Counted from the first letter of the stretch, positions 34,304 to 43,293 are shown. The stretch is 64,000 bases of DNA from Elizabethkingia occulta (GCF_002023715.1 NZ_MAHX01000007.1:186001-250000), one strand, 5' to 3'. Program-made: numbers and translations. The notes: a model not told the origin generated them from the letters alone.

Positions 34304-34663
34304 ATGAATTATAAACTTGAACTTAACACACAAGGATCAGGTTCTAGTCTTGTTTTTAACAATATTGTATTTGATTCGTTCAAAGTTAATATTGTTGAAA
34401 GACATATTGGGTCAACGCGTTCTGCTTTAAAATTTAACCATGTATTATTTAAAGTCAGAACATTAGATGATGTTATTGTTAAAACTAAAAATGGCAATAA
34501 TCGAATTATGATAAAAGGAGAGGAGTTGGTTATATATGAAAAATTAGTGAAGACACTGGGTTCATATGAGTATAGAAATAAACTTATTAACAGGAAGCAG
34601 GCTGATGAAGATTATGTTCACTTTATTTTACGCCTGGTTATTTTGAATTACGATCTCAACTAA
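34304..34663 (+). CDS. Hypothetical protein
   Basis: A 119-aa protein I do not recognise. It has no signal peptide or membrane helix. The first half looks beta-rich (YKLELNTQGSGSSLVFNNIVFDSFKVNIV, LKFNHVLFKVRTLDDVIVKTKNGNNRIMIKGEELVIYE) and the last third helical and charged. It is AT-rich even for this genome. A terminator about 200 nt downstream on the same strand supports expression. It lies between the AraC-gene remnant and a REP-like element, so the locality has been rearranged. Confidence 0.5.
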   Translation: MNYKLELNTQGSGSSLVFNNIVFDSFKVNIVERHIGSTRSALKFNHVLFKVRTLDDVIVKTKNGNNRIMIKGEELVIYEKLVKTLGSYEYRNKLINRKQADEDYVHFILRLVILNYDLN

Positions 34664-34682
34664 GAGCCTATTTAAAATACTA

Positions 34683-34755
34683 TTCGACAGGCTCAGAGTG
34701 ACATTGTTTATCCAAAGCTTCTTTCTTTTAGAGCTGTCAGACTGAGCCTGTCGAA
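34683..34755. repeat. REP-like palindromic element
   Basis: Imperfect inverted repeat: arm TTCGACAGGCTCAGAGTGACA (34683-34703) against TGTCAGACTGAGCCTGTCGAA (34735-34755), with 19 of 21 positions paired and a 31-nt centre. TTCGACAGGCTCAG-type palindromes are widespread intergenic repeats in Bacteroidota. No REP transposase is in the window. Confidence 0.7.
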
Positions 34756-34866
34756 GTCTAACATTATTGAATTAAAATTTAAACATGCTCTAATGCTTTA
34801 TTGATAAATTTTTACATTTAATTAATATTAATGTGACTGTGATATTTCATGGAGTACATTATTCAT

Positions 34867-34910
34867 AGTCTTTAAGGTTGCAGTTTGTGATCTTAAAGAC
34901 TTTCGTTTTT
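34867..34910 (+). terminator. Intrinsic terminator
   Basis: 10-bp stem AGTCTTTAAG/CTTAAAGACT (34867-34876 with 34892-34901), 15-nt loop, then TTCGTTTTT. It probably serves the hypothetical gene upstream, and in reverse may aid the minus-strand GNAT gene. Confidence 0.7.
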
Positions 34911-34945
34911 ATACTTTATACCCTTAGGAATTTACATGCTGAATA

Positions 34946-35464
34946 TTAATATGTTAAAGTGAAAATAATCAAATTAGAATTTTCTGTACACATCTCTGTT
35001 GATTGTATAAAATTTGACTTTAGCAGAAGATTGATTGAATTCTGATTTTCATAATGGGTAAAAGCAAGTATCTTTTTTAGCTTTAATGTATGAAATACAT
35101 AGTCGATTACTGCTTGTATCGCTTCTGTCATTATTCCTTGTCCCTGGAATGTCGTCATTAATTCATATCCAATTTCACAACTGTTATTTTCGCTTGAAAG
35201 ATCAAATAAGCTTACGGTACCTATAAGTGTATTCGTTTTAGTCAAGGTAATTGCCCAATAAAAAGAATTGCCTTTTTCAATGTTGCCATTGACACTTTTG
35301 ATGAAATTTATGGCATCTTCTTTTGTTTTACAAATTGCGCGGTCAAGGAACTCGTTAATTTTGGGATCAGAACGCAAAGCAAAAATATCTTGCTCATCAC
35401 CAATCGATAATTGCCTAAGAGTTAATCTTTCAGTTTTCAAAACCGGAAACGCCACTGAATTCAT
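34946..35464 (-). CDS. GNAT acetyltransferase, RimJ/RimL-like
   Basis: A 172-aa protein with the Acetyltransf_3 pattern: FPVLKTERLTLRQLSIGDEQDIFALRSDP at the N-terminus, FYWAITLTKTNTLIGTVSLFDLSSENNSCEIGYELMTTFQGQGIMTEAIQAVIDYVF (acetyl-CoA loop FQGQGIMTEA, about 92-101) and LKKILAFTHYENQNSINLLLKSNF. Members acetylate ribosomal proteins, antibiotics or small amines; the substrate is unknown. It is 36 nt downstream of a small membrane-protein gene on the same strand. Confidence 0.87.
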   Translation of the reverse strand: MNSVAFPVLKTERLTLRQLSIGDEQDIFALRSDPKINEFLDRAICKTKEDAINFIKSVNGNIEKGNSFYWAITLTKTNTLIGTVSLFDLSSENNSCEIGYELMTTFQGQGIMTEAIQAVIDYVFHTLKLKKILAFTHYENQNSINLLLKSNFIQSTEMCTENSNLIIFTLTY

Positions 35465-35500
35465 ACCTGTTATTAATTTATATTTATTGAGCCTAGAATC

Positions 35501-35713
35501 TTATTGAATGGCTTGACTTCTGTTAAGTATGTAAATACTAAATATCGGACCGACAATAGGAATTAGAATTGAGATAGTAAACAGCATAAGTTTATTGTTA
35601 TCATCCTTTTCTCGTAAAATAAGCCAGCAAGAATATAATAGCAATATCAGCCCTAGTATTAAAAATACAGGTAATGTTATCAGGTAGATTAGTTCTGCAG
35701 TTGATAAATCCAT
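35501..35713 (-). CDS. Small two-helix membrane protein (PLDc_N-like)
   Basis: A 70-aa protein with two hydrophobic helices (about 8-32 and 43-65) around a charged loop REKDDNNK. LFTISILIPIVGPIFSIYILNR resembles the PLDc_N (phospholipase D N-terminal) membrane module, which occurs as small stand-alone proteins in Bacteroidota. Function unknown. It may be co-transcribed with the following GNAT gene. Confidence 0.6.
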   Translation of the reverse strand: MDLSTAELIYLITLPVFLILGLILLLYSCWLILREKDDNNKLMLFTISILIPIVGPIFSIYILNRSQAIQ

Positions 35714-35820
35714 AGTACTATTTACATATTCCTGAAAGTTAATATTTATTTTGTTTTCGAATACAATTTTTAGTAAAATTATTGCATCTATAATATTGTA
35801 CTATCAATAGTGTATATTTG

Positions 35821-35892
35821 TAGCCCCGAGCAGAATCGAACTGCTATCTAAAGTTTAGGAAACTTCTATTCTATCCGTTGAACTACAGGGCC
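35821..35892 (-). tRNA. tRNA-Arg (anticodon CCT)
   Basis: Read on the minus strand, the 72-nt sequence begins GGCCCTGTAGTTCAACGG and folds as a full cloverleaf: acceptor GGCCCTG with CGGGGCT (two wobble pairs), a D arm, anticodon stem-loop GAAGT-TTCCTAA-ACTTT (anticodon CCT, reading AGG), and a T arm with TTCGATTC. CCA is not encoded. The 5' end is 7 nt from the stop codon of the SRPBCC gene on the same strand, so it is probably processed from that transcript. Confidence 0.95.
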
Positions 35893-35899
35893 AGAAGAA

Positions 35900-36352
35900 T
35901 TATTTCGGAAATCTGTCTTTCACAAGGTTTAGTTCGATTCCGTGTTCCAAATGAGCTTTCAGGCCAGCAAGTACTAAAGTAAAGCCTTCAGTAGAGTCAC
36001 GGACAGCGGAGATCACGGTATCTTCATCACCTGTAAAATTGCTGTTAATTACAGAAACAAAAGTGTCACCTTCATGTTCAGAGAAAGTCCATACAACCGG
36101 AGTTTTTTCTTCATAATTCCCCCATAATACTGAAATTTTCTGATTAGGCTGAAGCTCAGTTACTTCTACATCAACATCAACATTGTACATTTCCCATGTC
36201 CATGTAATATTTTTGTTTTCATCGAGCCTTCCTGAACTCTTGGTAAACCAGAACTTAGTCGTTATTTCAGGGTTTATAAAAGCTTCATAAACATCTGCTA
36301 CAGGTTTTCTTATCAGCATTTCTGCTTTTGCGTAATGGTTATTATTTTCCAT
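35900..36352 (-). CDS. SRPBCC/AHSA1-like domain protein
   Basis: A 150-aa cytosolic START-like domain: AEMLIRKPVADVYEAFINPEITTKFWFTKSSGRLDENKNITWTWEMYNVDVDVEVTELQPNQKISVLW, then VVWTFSEHEGDTFVSVINSNF and GFTLVLAGLKAHLEHGIELNLV. Length and motifs fit AHSA1-type SRPBCC proteins, which bind small hydrophobic ligands; the function is otherwise unknown. tRNA-Arg follows at once on the same strand. Confidence 0.88.
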   Translation of the reverse strand: MENNNHYAKAEMLIRKPVADVYEAFINPEITTKFWFTKSSGRLDENKNITWTWEMYNVDVDVEVTELQPNQKISVLWGNYEEKTPVVWTFSEHEGDTFVSVINSNFTGDEDTVISAVRDSTEGFTLVLAGLKAHLEHGIELNLVKDRFPK

Positions 36353-36415
36353 TGTTGTTATTTTTGTAAGTCTAAATTTAAAACATAATTTCTAATCGCT
36401 ATATAAAAATAACAA

Positions 36416-36434
36416 CACAGGCTAAAAGCCTGTG
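36416..36434 (-). terminator. Probable terminator of the SusCD-phosphoesterase operon
   Basis: 8-bp stem CACAGGCT/AGCCTGTG with a 3-nt loop. On the minus strand it is followed by TTGTTATTTTTA, a moderately T-rich tail, 40 nt after the phosphoesterase stop. Confidence 0.55.
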
Positions 36435-36473
36435 CTGTCTAAAATAAAGTAAAAGTAAAATGTTTAAAATTGA

Positions 36474-38051
36474 TTAAGGAATCATTCTGGCATCCTCTAC
36501 ACGGAAGGTTTCGGTTGCCTGAAAAGATTGCCCGAAACGATCTGTTGCACGGATGTTAATCTTATGCTGACCTTTTTCCAGTTTTTTAGGAAACTCAGCA
36601 TTCCATAGATGGGTAGAGAATTCCGGATTTGAAGGTCTTCTACCTTCCAGTAACTGTGGGTTAATATCCCATTTCAGAACTTCTGTCACATATTTAGGAT
36701 CGTAATCTTTAAGATAGCGCATCGGTTTCCAATCGCCATTGTCAATTTGGAATTCTACCTTATCATTAGGAGCTCCCATAAAGAAGTTAGCGACAATCTG
36801 TGCCGATGTTTTCCCTGGATATGGGATAACCTTCGGTGCAAATATGGAAATCTGATAATCATTTGGTTTCCCGGCTACCTTGTATTTTATTTTATAATCC
36901 GTATCGTTAAAGTGAATAAACGCATAGCCTCTTGGGGTTCCGTCCCGCATTGTAGATGCAGGTACACCCAATTCGTCTGCCGTACCGGAATACCAATCAC
37001 CAGCAGTGGTTCCGGCATTGAATTCATATAATTTATGTTCCTGATCCCATCCTTGCTCTTTTCCATAAGTCAGTTGCTGCTGAATATGGGTATGTGCGGA
37101 CATTAAAAACGATTTTTTAAAAGGTTTCAAAAGATTGAAAAGTTTTTCACGGTCGGCGTTTCGGAAGTTTTCCTCATCATAGATCATAGGAATATGAAAA
37201 GAAATAACCACCAGTTTCTTTTTATCGACCAGTTTTAGATCATTTTCTATAAAACTTAGCTGGTCCGGACGAAGTCCGCCCCAATAACCTTTTCCGTCAC
37301 GAGGATCAGGATAAAGAATATCATCCAGAACAATAAAGTGAACATTCCCGTAGTTGAATGCATAATTGTTCGGACCGAAATTCTTTTTGAATGTTACATC
37401 AGATTGTTCGTCTGTTGCAGTATCATAGTTCATATCGTGATTTCCCATTACGTTGTACCATGGAAGTCCGATTTCCTTTACGGCGTCAGCATAGTACGGC
37501 TGAAGGCTTAGATCATCACCGACAAGATCGCCAAGGCTGATTCCAAAAGTGTAGTTCTCTTTCAGGTTTTTGACTTCCTGTACAATCCCTCTTTTGAAAT
37601 ATTCAATCTGCTTTTGGGTGTAAGGTTGTGGATCTCCGAATACGATAATATTGAAATCTTTTTTGTCTTCTGATTTTACCAACGGGAAATTAATTTCTCC
37701 CGGAAGATTTCCTGTCGGACCTATTCCTTTGTATTTGAATTGCGCTGGAGCACCTTTGGGGTTGTGATGATAATAAAACTTTGGTGTATTATTGCCACTT
37801 AACGGTGTACTATAACCAGATGGTTTGATAACAAAAAATATATTTTCGTCACCTGCAAGCAGCTGATATGCACCTTTGTTGTCTGTCAGTACAACCTGAA
37901 TACCATTGGATACAGCAATATTGGGAATTCCGGATTCACCGGTATCTTTTATCCCGTTGTTATTTTTGTCTTCAAATACATAACCTTTTGCAATGTTTTG
38001 TGCAGATAATATTCCGCAAAGTAAAACGGCTGATAATAACTGAACTTTCAT
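36474..38051 (-). CDS. Calcineurin-like phosphoesterase, exported
   Basis: A 525-aa protein with signal peptide (MKVQLLSAVLLCGILSAQ), an N-terminal Ig-like region (GYVFEDKNNNGIKDTGESGIPNIAVSNG, MetallophosN type), a metallophosphatase core with FGDPQPY (about 137), GDLVGDD, MGNHDMNYD (about 203), SFHIPM (about 286) and SAHTHIQQ (about 317), and a C-terminal domain (about 390-525) typical of this exported subfamily. The dimetal ligand set is complete. It probably hydrolyses phosphate esters in the periplasm or at the surface. It is third in an operon with SusC and SusD homologues (20 nt after SusD). Confidence 0.9.
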   Translation of the reverse strand: MKVQLLSAVLLCGILSAQNIAKGYVFEDKNNNGIKDTGESGIPNIAVSNGIQVVLTDNKGAYQLLAGDENIFFVIKPSGYSTPLSGNNTPKFYYHHNPKGAPAQFKYKGIGPTGNLPGEINFPLVKSEDKKDFNIIVFGDPQPYTQKQIEYFKRGIVQEVKNLKENYTFGISLGDLVGDDLSLQPYYADAVKEIGLPWYNVMGNHDMNYDTATDEQSDVTFKKNFGPNNYAFNYGNVHFIVLDDILYPDPRDGKGYWGGLRPDQLSFIENDLKLVDKKKLVVISFHIPMIYDEENFRNADREKLFNLLKPFKKSFLMSAHTHIQQQLTYGKEQGWDQEHKLYEFNAGTTAGDWYSGTADELGVPASTMRDGTPRGYAFIHFNDTDYKIKYKVAGKPNDYQISIFAPKVIPYPGKTSAQIVANFFMGAPNDKVEFQIDNGDWKPMRYLKDYDPKYVTEVLKWDINPQLLEGRRPSNPEFSTHLWNAEFPKKLEKGQHKINIRATDRFGQSFQATETFRVEDARMIP

Positions 38052-38071
38052 CTTACTTATAATTTAAAGTT

Positions 38072-39517
38072 TTACTTATTCCACCACACTTTGATGTTAA
38101 TATCGTCTCCGCCCATTTGTTGTACCGCTTTCTGATAATTCTCGGAGTTTAGTACCCGGGATTGGGTGGTGTACATATATCGTTGAGGTAGTTTGCCTTC
38201 ATTTTGCAGACCGCCGTTATTCGGAAGTTTAGGCAGTCCGGTTCTGCGTTGTTCAAACCATTGTTGATGATCTATAAAAAACAGGGCAACATATTTTTGC
38301 AGCATAATCTGTTCGAAGCTATTATTAAAGGCAACTTTAGGATTGCTGAAATAATTAGCAGGTACTTCGCTTCCCCATTGTTCCAGATTGGCTTTTACAC
38401 CTGCTTCGTAATAAGATTTTGTATTTCCGGTGACAATGCCTTTATAAGAAAGTTCAGCCATAATAAACTGTAACTCGGAATAAGTCATCATAAATAATCT
38501 CATCGGTGCTTTGGCTAAATTCTGGCTAAGCTGGGAAGGCTGGTAATCGAAATAAGTGCCCAAAGGATAACCTGCAGGAGCACCTTTGTATCCAATGTCC
38601 TTATTTTTCAGATCTTTTGCTTTTGTCAGGAAAACAGGGATTCTCGGGTCATTATTGTCCAACAAAGTATTGACAAAGAATTCACCTGCAGCTCTTGCTG
38701 TTGTAAAATCCTGAGGACGTGCAATAGGGGGAAGGAATGGTGCTATACCGGAAATGTCAAGAGCGGCGTTGTCTGCATTGGATGAGAAAACAGGATAGTT
38801 AACTGGATCATTTACGATTTTTCTGATCCTCTCATGAACGTTGATTTCTCCGTTTTTAGCAGAAATTCTGGTTAGCAATCGAAGAGAAAGGCTATTGGCA
38901 AATTTTTTCCATTTTACAATACCATCTACAGAAGCTTCACCTTTGTACAGAATATCTGATTCGGCAAGTTTCTTTTTTACGTCCAGTAAACTATTGGCCT
39001 GATTAAGCTGATCGAGCAGATTGATATAAATATCTTTTTGTCTGTCGAATGCAGGCTGTTTTACACCTGTATCCAATTGGGAAGCCTGGGTCATAGGAAT
39101 ATCACCAAAGCTGTCTGTAAGATTAGCGTAGATCCAAGCATTGAGAATTGTTCCGATTGCCAGATTGTTATTATCACCTTCCTGTTTGGCAATATCCATC
39201 ATATCCCGTACCTGTTTCAACCACAGATAAGAAGTGTTCCACATGCCTTGTCCTGTTTTATCAGTCATATAGTACCGGCTTGTAATGTTTCCCTCATTCG
39301 GAAAATCAATGGAAACCTGCATCAGGTCAAATGTAAAGTCATTGGCTCTGTTATAGCCATATGATGCCATATTGTATAGCACCGGATTTAATAAGCTTCC
39401 GGAAGTCGGATCTTTTATTCTGCTTTCATCGGTATTGATTTGTTCGAAATTACGGCTGCATGAAACGGCCATCAGAGAAAGACTTAAGGGTATTATAAAT
39501 TTAAAATAAGATTTCAT
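38072..39517 (-). CDS. SusD/RagB-like outer-membrane lipoprotein
   Basis: A 481-aa lipoprotein (lipobox AVSC, Cys20) of the SusD-like type seen in FEQINTDESRIKDPTSGSLLNPVLYNMASY, MWNTSYLWLKQVRDMMDIA, ILNAWIYANLTDSFGDIPM and a C-terminal VALFFIDHQQWFEQRRTGLPKLP. SusD proteins sit on SusC as a lid and capture substrate at the cell surface. The substrate is not evident; the adjacent phosphoesterase suggests a phosphorus-containing nutrient. It follows SusC by 11 nt. Confidence 0.92.
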   Translation of the reverse strand: MKSYFKFIIPLSLSLMAVSCSRNFEQINTDESRIKDPTSGSLLNPVLYNMASYGYNRANDFTFDLMQVSIDFPNEGNITSRYYMTDKTGQGMWNTSYLWLKQVRDMMDIAKQEGDNNNLAIGTILNAWIYANLTDSFGDIPMTQASQLDTGVKQPAFDRQKDIYINLLDQLNQANSLLDVKKKLAESDILYKGEASVDGIVKWKKFANSLSLRLLTRISAKNGEINVHERIRKIVNDPVNYPVFSSNADNAALDISGIAPFLPPIARPQDFTTARAAGEFFVNTLLDNNDPRIPVFLTKAKDLKNKDIGYKGAPAGYPLGTYFDYQPSQLSQNLAKAPMRLFMMTYSELQFIMAELSYKGIVTGNTKSYYEAGVKANLEQWGSEVPANYFSNPKVAFNNSFEQIMLQKYVALFFIDHQQWFEQRRTGLPKLPNNGGLQNEGKLPQRYMYTTQSRVLNSENYQKAVQQMGGDDINIKVWWNK

Positions 39518-39528
39518 GAAGTAAAGAA

Positions 39529-42504
39529 TTAGAATTTAAGATTAAGCTGCATACCAATTGTCCTGGCAGAAGGTAATTGTCCGACTTCAGCTCCGGGAGT
39601 AATGGTGCTGTTGTTTAGTGTGGCTGCTTCCGGATCGAATAACGGGAATTTAGTCCACATCCATAGATTTTTACCATATAGGGCAATTGTAAGTTCTTTC
39701 AGTTTTAGCTTTCCAATGCTGGCATCAGGGAAGGTATAAGATACTCTTGCATCTCTAAGCTTGATGAAAGAAGTATCAAATGAATTGGTTTCCACATTGG
39801 CACGGCGGTAATAATCTCCATAATAGTTGGTTAAAAGAACTTTTTTAGTGTTCGGAGAGTAGCTTCCATCAGTATTTTGTATAACGCCTTCGCCAATGAC
39901 CATTCCGTCCGGGTTTTCTCTTCCCCATAGAGTATGTCCTAGTTTTCCTTGTTCACTCATCTTGTGATGAGATTGAGAATAAGCCATTCCTTTGTACTGA
40001 CCATCAAACGAGAAGCTTATGCGGAAGTTTTTAATTTTAAATTCGTTCTGAAGTCCGGCTCTCCATTCCGGGAATGCGTTTCCTACATATTCAATATCCG
40101 AAGGTCTGGCAGGTAATCCGGTAGCCGGATCATAAATAACCTGACCGTCCGGAGCACGTTTTAGTTTGTAACCATACATATCTCCAAGGGATCCTCCAAT
40201 ACGAACCTGATAGAATAGAACGTCCCCCACAGAAGCAACTGTATATGGATTACCTTCAAATTCAGCAGGGAGACTTAGTACCTTATTTCTGTTAGCAGAC
40301 CAGTTGGCATTAATGTTCCATGTAAAGTTTGGCCTTTTTATTGGGGTAGCATTAAGTGTGATTTCCAAACCTTTGTTTTCTACGCTTCCTGAATTGATAA
40401 AGCGCGATCTGAATCCACTCTCGGTAAGAGCCGGAATTTCAACAATCTGATTTTTGGTAATATTTTTATAGAATGTGAAATTAAGACCTAATCTGTTTTT
40501 AAACATGGAGAAATCCATACCTCCTTCGTAATTGGTATTCTTTTCAGGAAGAAGATTGATATTGTTCAGCGTATTGGGAGCTACTACTGAACCTGATATT
40601 TCACCTATACTATAGTATCTGTCCAGTCTGTAAGGTTTGGTACCATTTCCAACGCCTGCTACAGATAGTCTTAATTTCCAGAAATCAAAAGTGTTTTTTA
40701 TACCGAATATATCGGAAAGAATAAAGCTGGTACTCGCTGAAGGGTAGAAGAACGAGTTATTTCCTTTTCTTAACGTACTTGTCCAGTCATTTCTGGCAGT
40801 AAGATCCAAGTAAACATATTTTCCATAGTTTAGGGAAACCAAACCATAAATACTGTTTTCCTGTCTGTCTTTAGGTGAAGGAATAGCACTGAACAAAGAA
40901 AGTCCGTTAGAAAGAGTATATATATTGGGTTTTCTCAACCCTGTTGCACGCGTCATTTCATAGCGGTATTCATTGTATCTGATGCTTCCTCCTAATGATG
41001 CACTGATGCCTATTTTACTACCTGTCTGATTGTTTTTGTAGCTAAAGAGAATATCATTATTGTATTCCTGATTGGTGATATGTTCCTCTCTGTAATAACC
41101 TTGTGGATAATTAGCTGTGCTAAAAGGTCTGCGCTGGGTACGGATGTCATTTTGCCACTCCAGTCCGGAGCGGAACATAACATCGAAACTGCGATTGATC
41201 TTATAATTTAAAGTTATATTGGCGTTCAGCTGATTATTATTAGCGCTGTTCAGCATTTCATAAGCAATCATGTAAGGATTGTCTATGTAAGAGCTGAACG
41301 GGTGTATCTGGTCTATACCTTCTTTTCCCGGTCTCCATATTGGGCGGTACCACGCCAGATCCACATTAGGATTCTGGAAAATCATAAAATAAGAAATAGA
41401 CTGATTATTGTATCCGGTTGCAGGAAGATTATCACTCATCATTTTAGAGTACATAACCTTAGTGGTAATTTTTAATTTTTCATTCAGTTGGTGTGTTAAA
41501 GATGTTGAAAAATTAAAGCGATCAAAACCGGTATTAGGCATCATCCAATTATTTTTTACATAGCCTAATGAGCTTCTGAAACTGGTTTTGTCATTTGAAT
41601 TTTCCAACGAAAGTGTATTGGAATAAGTCTCACCGGCTTGCCAAAAACCTTTGATATTGTTTTTATAAGGCTTCCAAAGCTGGCGCTCCAGACTTGGGCC
41701 GATAATATTAGGATCATATTGAAAATAAGACTGCCCATCGAATTTAGGACCAAATGCACTACTGGTACTTCCCGTATTTACGCCATCTTCAGATGCCCCG
41801 TATGAATAATAGAATTTTCCGCTTTTATCTTTATTCAGCGTTCCTTGTCCGTATTCATATTGATAATCCGGCCATTTCAGAACAGTGTCGAAACTGGTGT
41901 CAGATGAAAAAGAAACTCTTAGTTTTCTACTTCCTGCACCTGATTTGGTTGTAATCATAATAGCTCCGTTTGCTGCTCTGGAACCATATAAAGCAGCTGC
42001 CGAAGCTCCTTTCAATATCGTAACAGAAGCAATGTCATCAGGATTAATACTGTTGATGCCATTTCCGTAATCAATAGGAAGATCACCACCAGCACCTGCT
42101 CCATAAGCGGATGCACCGGTTCCGGTTGTGTTATTACTCATAGGGACTCCGTCGATAACAATGAGAGCGCTATTGCTATCCATGTCAAAAGACTTTTCAC
42201 CACGTAATGTGATTCTGGCGCTTCCTAATGGTCCTGCTCCCGCGGTCTGGATTTTTAAACCAGCTACTTTTCCTTCCAAAGCATTTGCCCAGTTATTGTT
42301 TTGGGTGTCTTCAAATATTTTTGAATCCTTGTTTTCAGCAGCATATCCTAAAGATTTATTCATTCTTTTGATACCTAATGCTGTTACTACAACTTCGTCA
42401 ATAACTTTGGTTTTTAATGTGTCTTTGGTCTTTTGGGAAAAAGCGGTTTGTGTAATACATCCCGTAAGAACCAGAGCCAAAAGGCTTTTGACATTCTTAT
42501 TCAT
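39529..42504 (-). CDS. SusC/RagA-like TonB-dependent transporter
   Basis: A 991-aa outer-membrane protein: signal peptide (1-23), TonB box region VIDEVVVTALGIKR (about 35-48), plug domain (LEGKVAGLKIQTAGAGPLGSARITLRG, ALIVIDGVPM, NPDDIASVTILKGASAAALYGSRAANGAIMITTK, to about 190) and a 22-strand barrel ending in ARTIGMQLNLKF. Unlike many SusC proteins it lacks the N-terminal carboxypeptidase-regulatory-like domain; the plug starts almost at once after the signal peptide. It is the first gene of the SusC-SusD-phosphoesterase operon. It imports a substrate delivered by SusD using TonB energy. Confidence 0.94.
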   Translation of the reverse strand: MNKNVKSLLALVLTGCITQTAFSQKTKDTLKTKVIDEVVVTALGIKRMNKSLGYAAENKDSKIFEDTQNNNWANALEGKVAGLKIQTAGAGPLGSARITLRGEKSFDMDSNSALIVIDGVPMSNNTTGTGASAYGAGAGGDLPIDYGNGINSINPDDIASVTILKGASAAALYGSRAANGAIMITTKSGAGSRKLRVSFSSDTSFDTVLKWPDYQYEYGQGTLNKDKSGKFYYSYGASEDGVNTGSTSSAFGPKFDGQSYFQYDPNIIGPSLERQLWKPYKNNIKGFWQAGETYSNTLSLENSNDKTSFRSSLGYVKNNWMMPNTGFDRFNFSTSLTHQLNEKLKITTKVMYSKMMSDNLPATGYNNQSISYFMIFQNPNVDLAWYRPIWRPGKEGIDQIHPFSSYIDNPYMIAYEMLNSANNNQLNANITLNYKINRSFDVMFRSGLEWQNDIRTQRRPFSTANYPQGYYREEHITNQEYNNDILFSYKNNQTGSKIGISASLGGSIRYNEYRYEMTRATGLRKPNIYTLSNGLSLFSAIPSPKDRQENSIYGLVSLNYGKYVYLDLTARNDWTSTLRKGNNSFFYPSASTSFILSDIFGIKNTFDFWKLRLSVAGVGNGTKPYRLDRYYSIGEISGSVVAPNTLNNINLLPEKNTNYEGGMDFSMFKNRLGLNFTFYKNITKNQIVEIPALTESGFRSRFINSGSVENKGLEITLNATPIKRPNFTWNINANWSANRNKVLSLPAEFEGNPYTVASVGDVLFYQVRIGGSLGDMYGYKLKRAPDGQVIYDPATGLPARPSDIEYVGNAFPEWRAGLQNEFKIKNFRISFSFDGQYKGMAYSQSHHKMSEQGKLGHTLWGRENPDGMVIGEGVIQNTDGSYSPNTKKVLLTNYYGDYYRRANVETNSFDTSFIKLRDARVSYTFPDASIGKLKLKELTIALYGKNLWMWTKFPLFDPEAATLNNSTITPGAEVGQLPSARTIGMQLNLKF

Positions 42505-42523
42505 GGTCTCTATTTTTTAGCGG

Positions 42524-42531
42524 CAAAAGTA
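42524..42531 (-). promoter_or_regulatory. -7 promoter box of the SusCD operon
   Basis: TACTTTTG on the minus strand fits TANNTTTG, 19 nt upstream of the SusC start. No -33 TTG at normal spacing, consistent with an activator-dependent promoter. Confidence 0.55.
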
Positions 42532-42560
42532 AGAGACCAATGTTACGAGATTTTTAAGCT

Positions 42561-42603
42561 AATTTTAACTTTTACCGAATTAAAGTTAATAATAGTTAAA
42601 ATT
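42561..42603. promoter_or_regulatory. Inverted repeat, candidate operator for SusCD
   Basis: 10-bp arms AATTTTAACT (42561-42570) and AGTTAAAATT (42594-42603), with a further TTAAC half-site between them, so TTAAC motifs recur about every 10-11 bp on one strand. It lies about 30-72 bp upstream of the -7 box, where an activator would bind. Confidence 0.5.
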
Positions 42604-42750
42604 GTAAAAACTAAATATTTATAATTAAAAAACTATATTAATGTATAAAAAAACATTCTGCTTAAGAAAACAGAATGAAAGAAATTAAGTTTATGTTAAT
42701 AAATGACTTTTGTGTGAATTATTTAGTTGTAATTATGCTGTACTCAAAGT

Positions 42751-43293
42751 TTATTCAGGCTGATAAGTAAGTTCTATAACCCCTGATTTGAACATGCGGA
42801 AGCCCAGTAGTTTTAATCCAATCCTGTTTTTTAAATTTTCAAATAATGGCTTTCCGTTTCCCAATACAACAGGATGCAGAGATATTTTATAAAGATCAAT
42901 AAGCCCCAGATGGATAAATGTTTTTATAAGATTGGCTCCTCCATATAACCATATATCTTTACCTTGCTGTTTTTTTATTTCATTAACTTTAGCAATGATG
43001 TCAGAGGTAATAAATTTTGCATTCTCATTTGATCTGTCCTGATGAGAGAATACAAATTTTTGTTTTGAATGTATTTCATTCCATATCTCTTTTTCTGAAA
43101 TATCAGCATCAGATTCAGGCTGATAAGTGCCCCAGGCGTCATAGCTTACTCTGCCATAAAATATAGTGTCAATACTTTGGAGAAAATTTTCGAAGCCCAT
43201 GTCATCATCCATAATACACCAATCAGTTTCTCCATTGGATCCCTCAATAAAACCATCCAAACTGACCGCTAAGTTTAAAACTACCTTTTTCAT
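42751..43293 (-). CDS. Dihydrofolate reductase-family protein (YyaP/RibD-C type)
   Basis: A 180-aa cytosolic protein with the RibD C-terminal/DHFR-like fold: MKKVVLNLAVSLDGFIEGSNGETDW, DTIFYGRVSYDAWGTY, SHQDRSNENAKFIT and GKDIWLYGGANLIKTFIHLGLIDLYKISLHPVVLGNGKPLF. This subfamily is widespread and its reaction is unknown. It begins 33 nt after the histidine kinase gene on the same strand and could be the third gene of that transcript. Confidence 0.88.
   Translation of the reverse strand: MKKVVLNLAVSLDGFIEGSNGETDWCIMDDDMGFENFLQSIDTIFYGRVSYDAWGTYQPESDADISEKEIWNEIHSKQKFVFSHQDRSNENAKFITSDIIAKVNEIKKQQGKDIWLYGGANLIKTFIHLGLIDLYKISLHPVVLGNGKPLFENLKNRIGLKLLGFRMFKSGVIELTYQPE

Noticed and set aside
34304-34663. 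Toxin or antitoxin candidate between the AraC remnant and the REP-like element
   Set aside because: It is a single gene without a partner, and I recognise no toxin or antitoxin motif.
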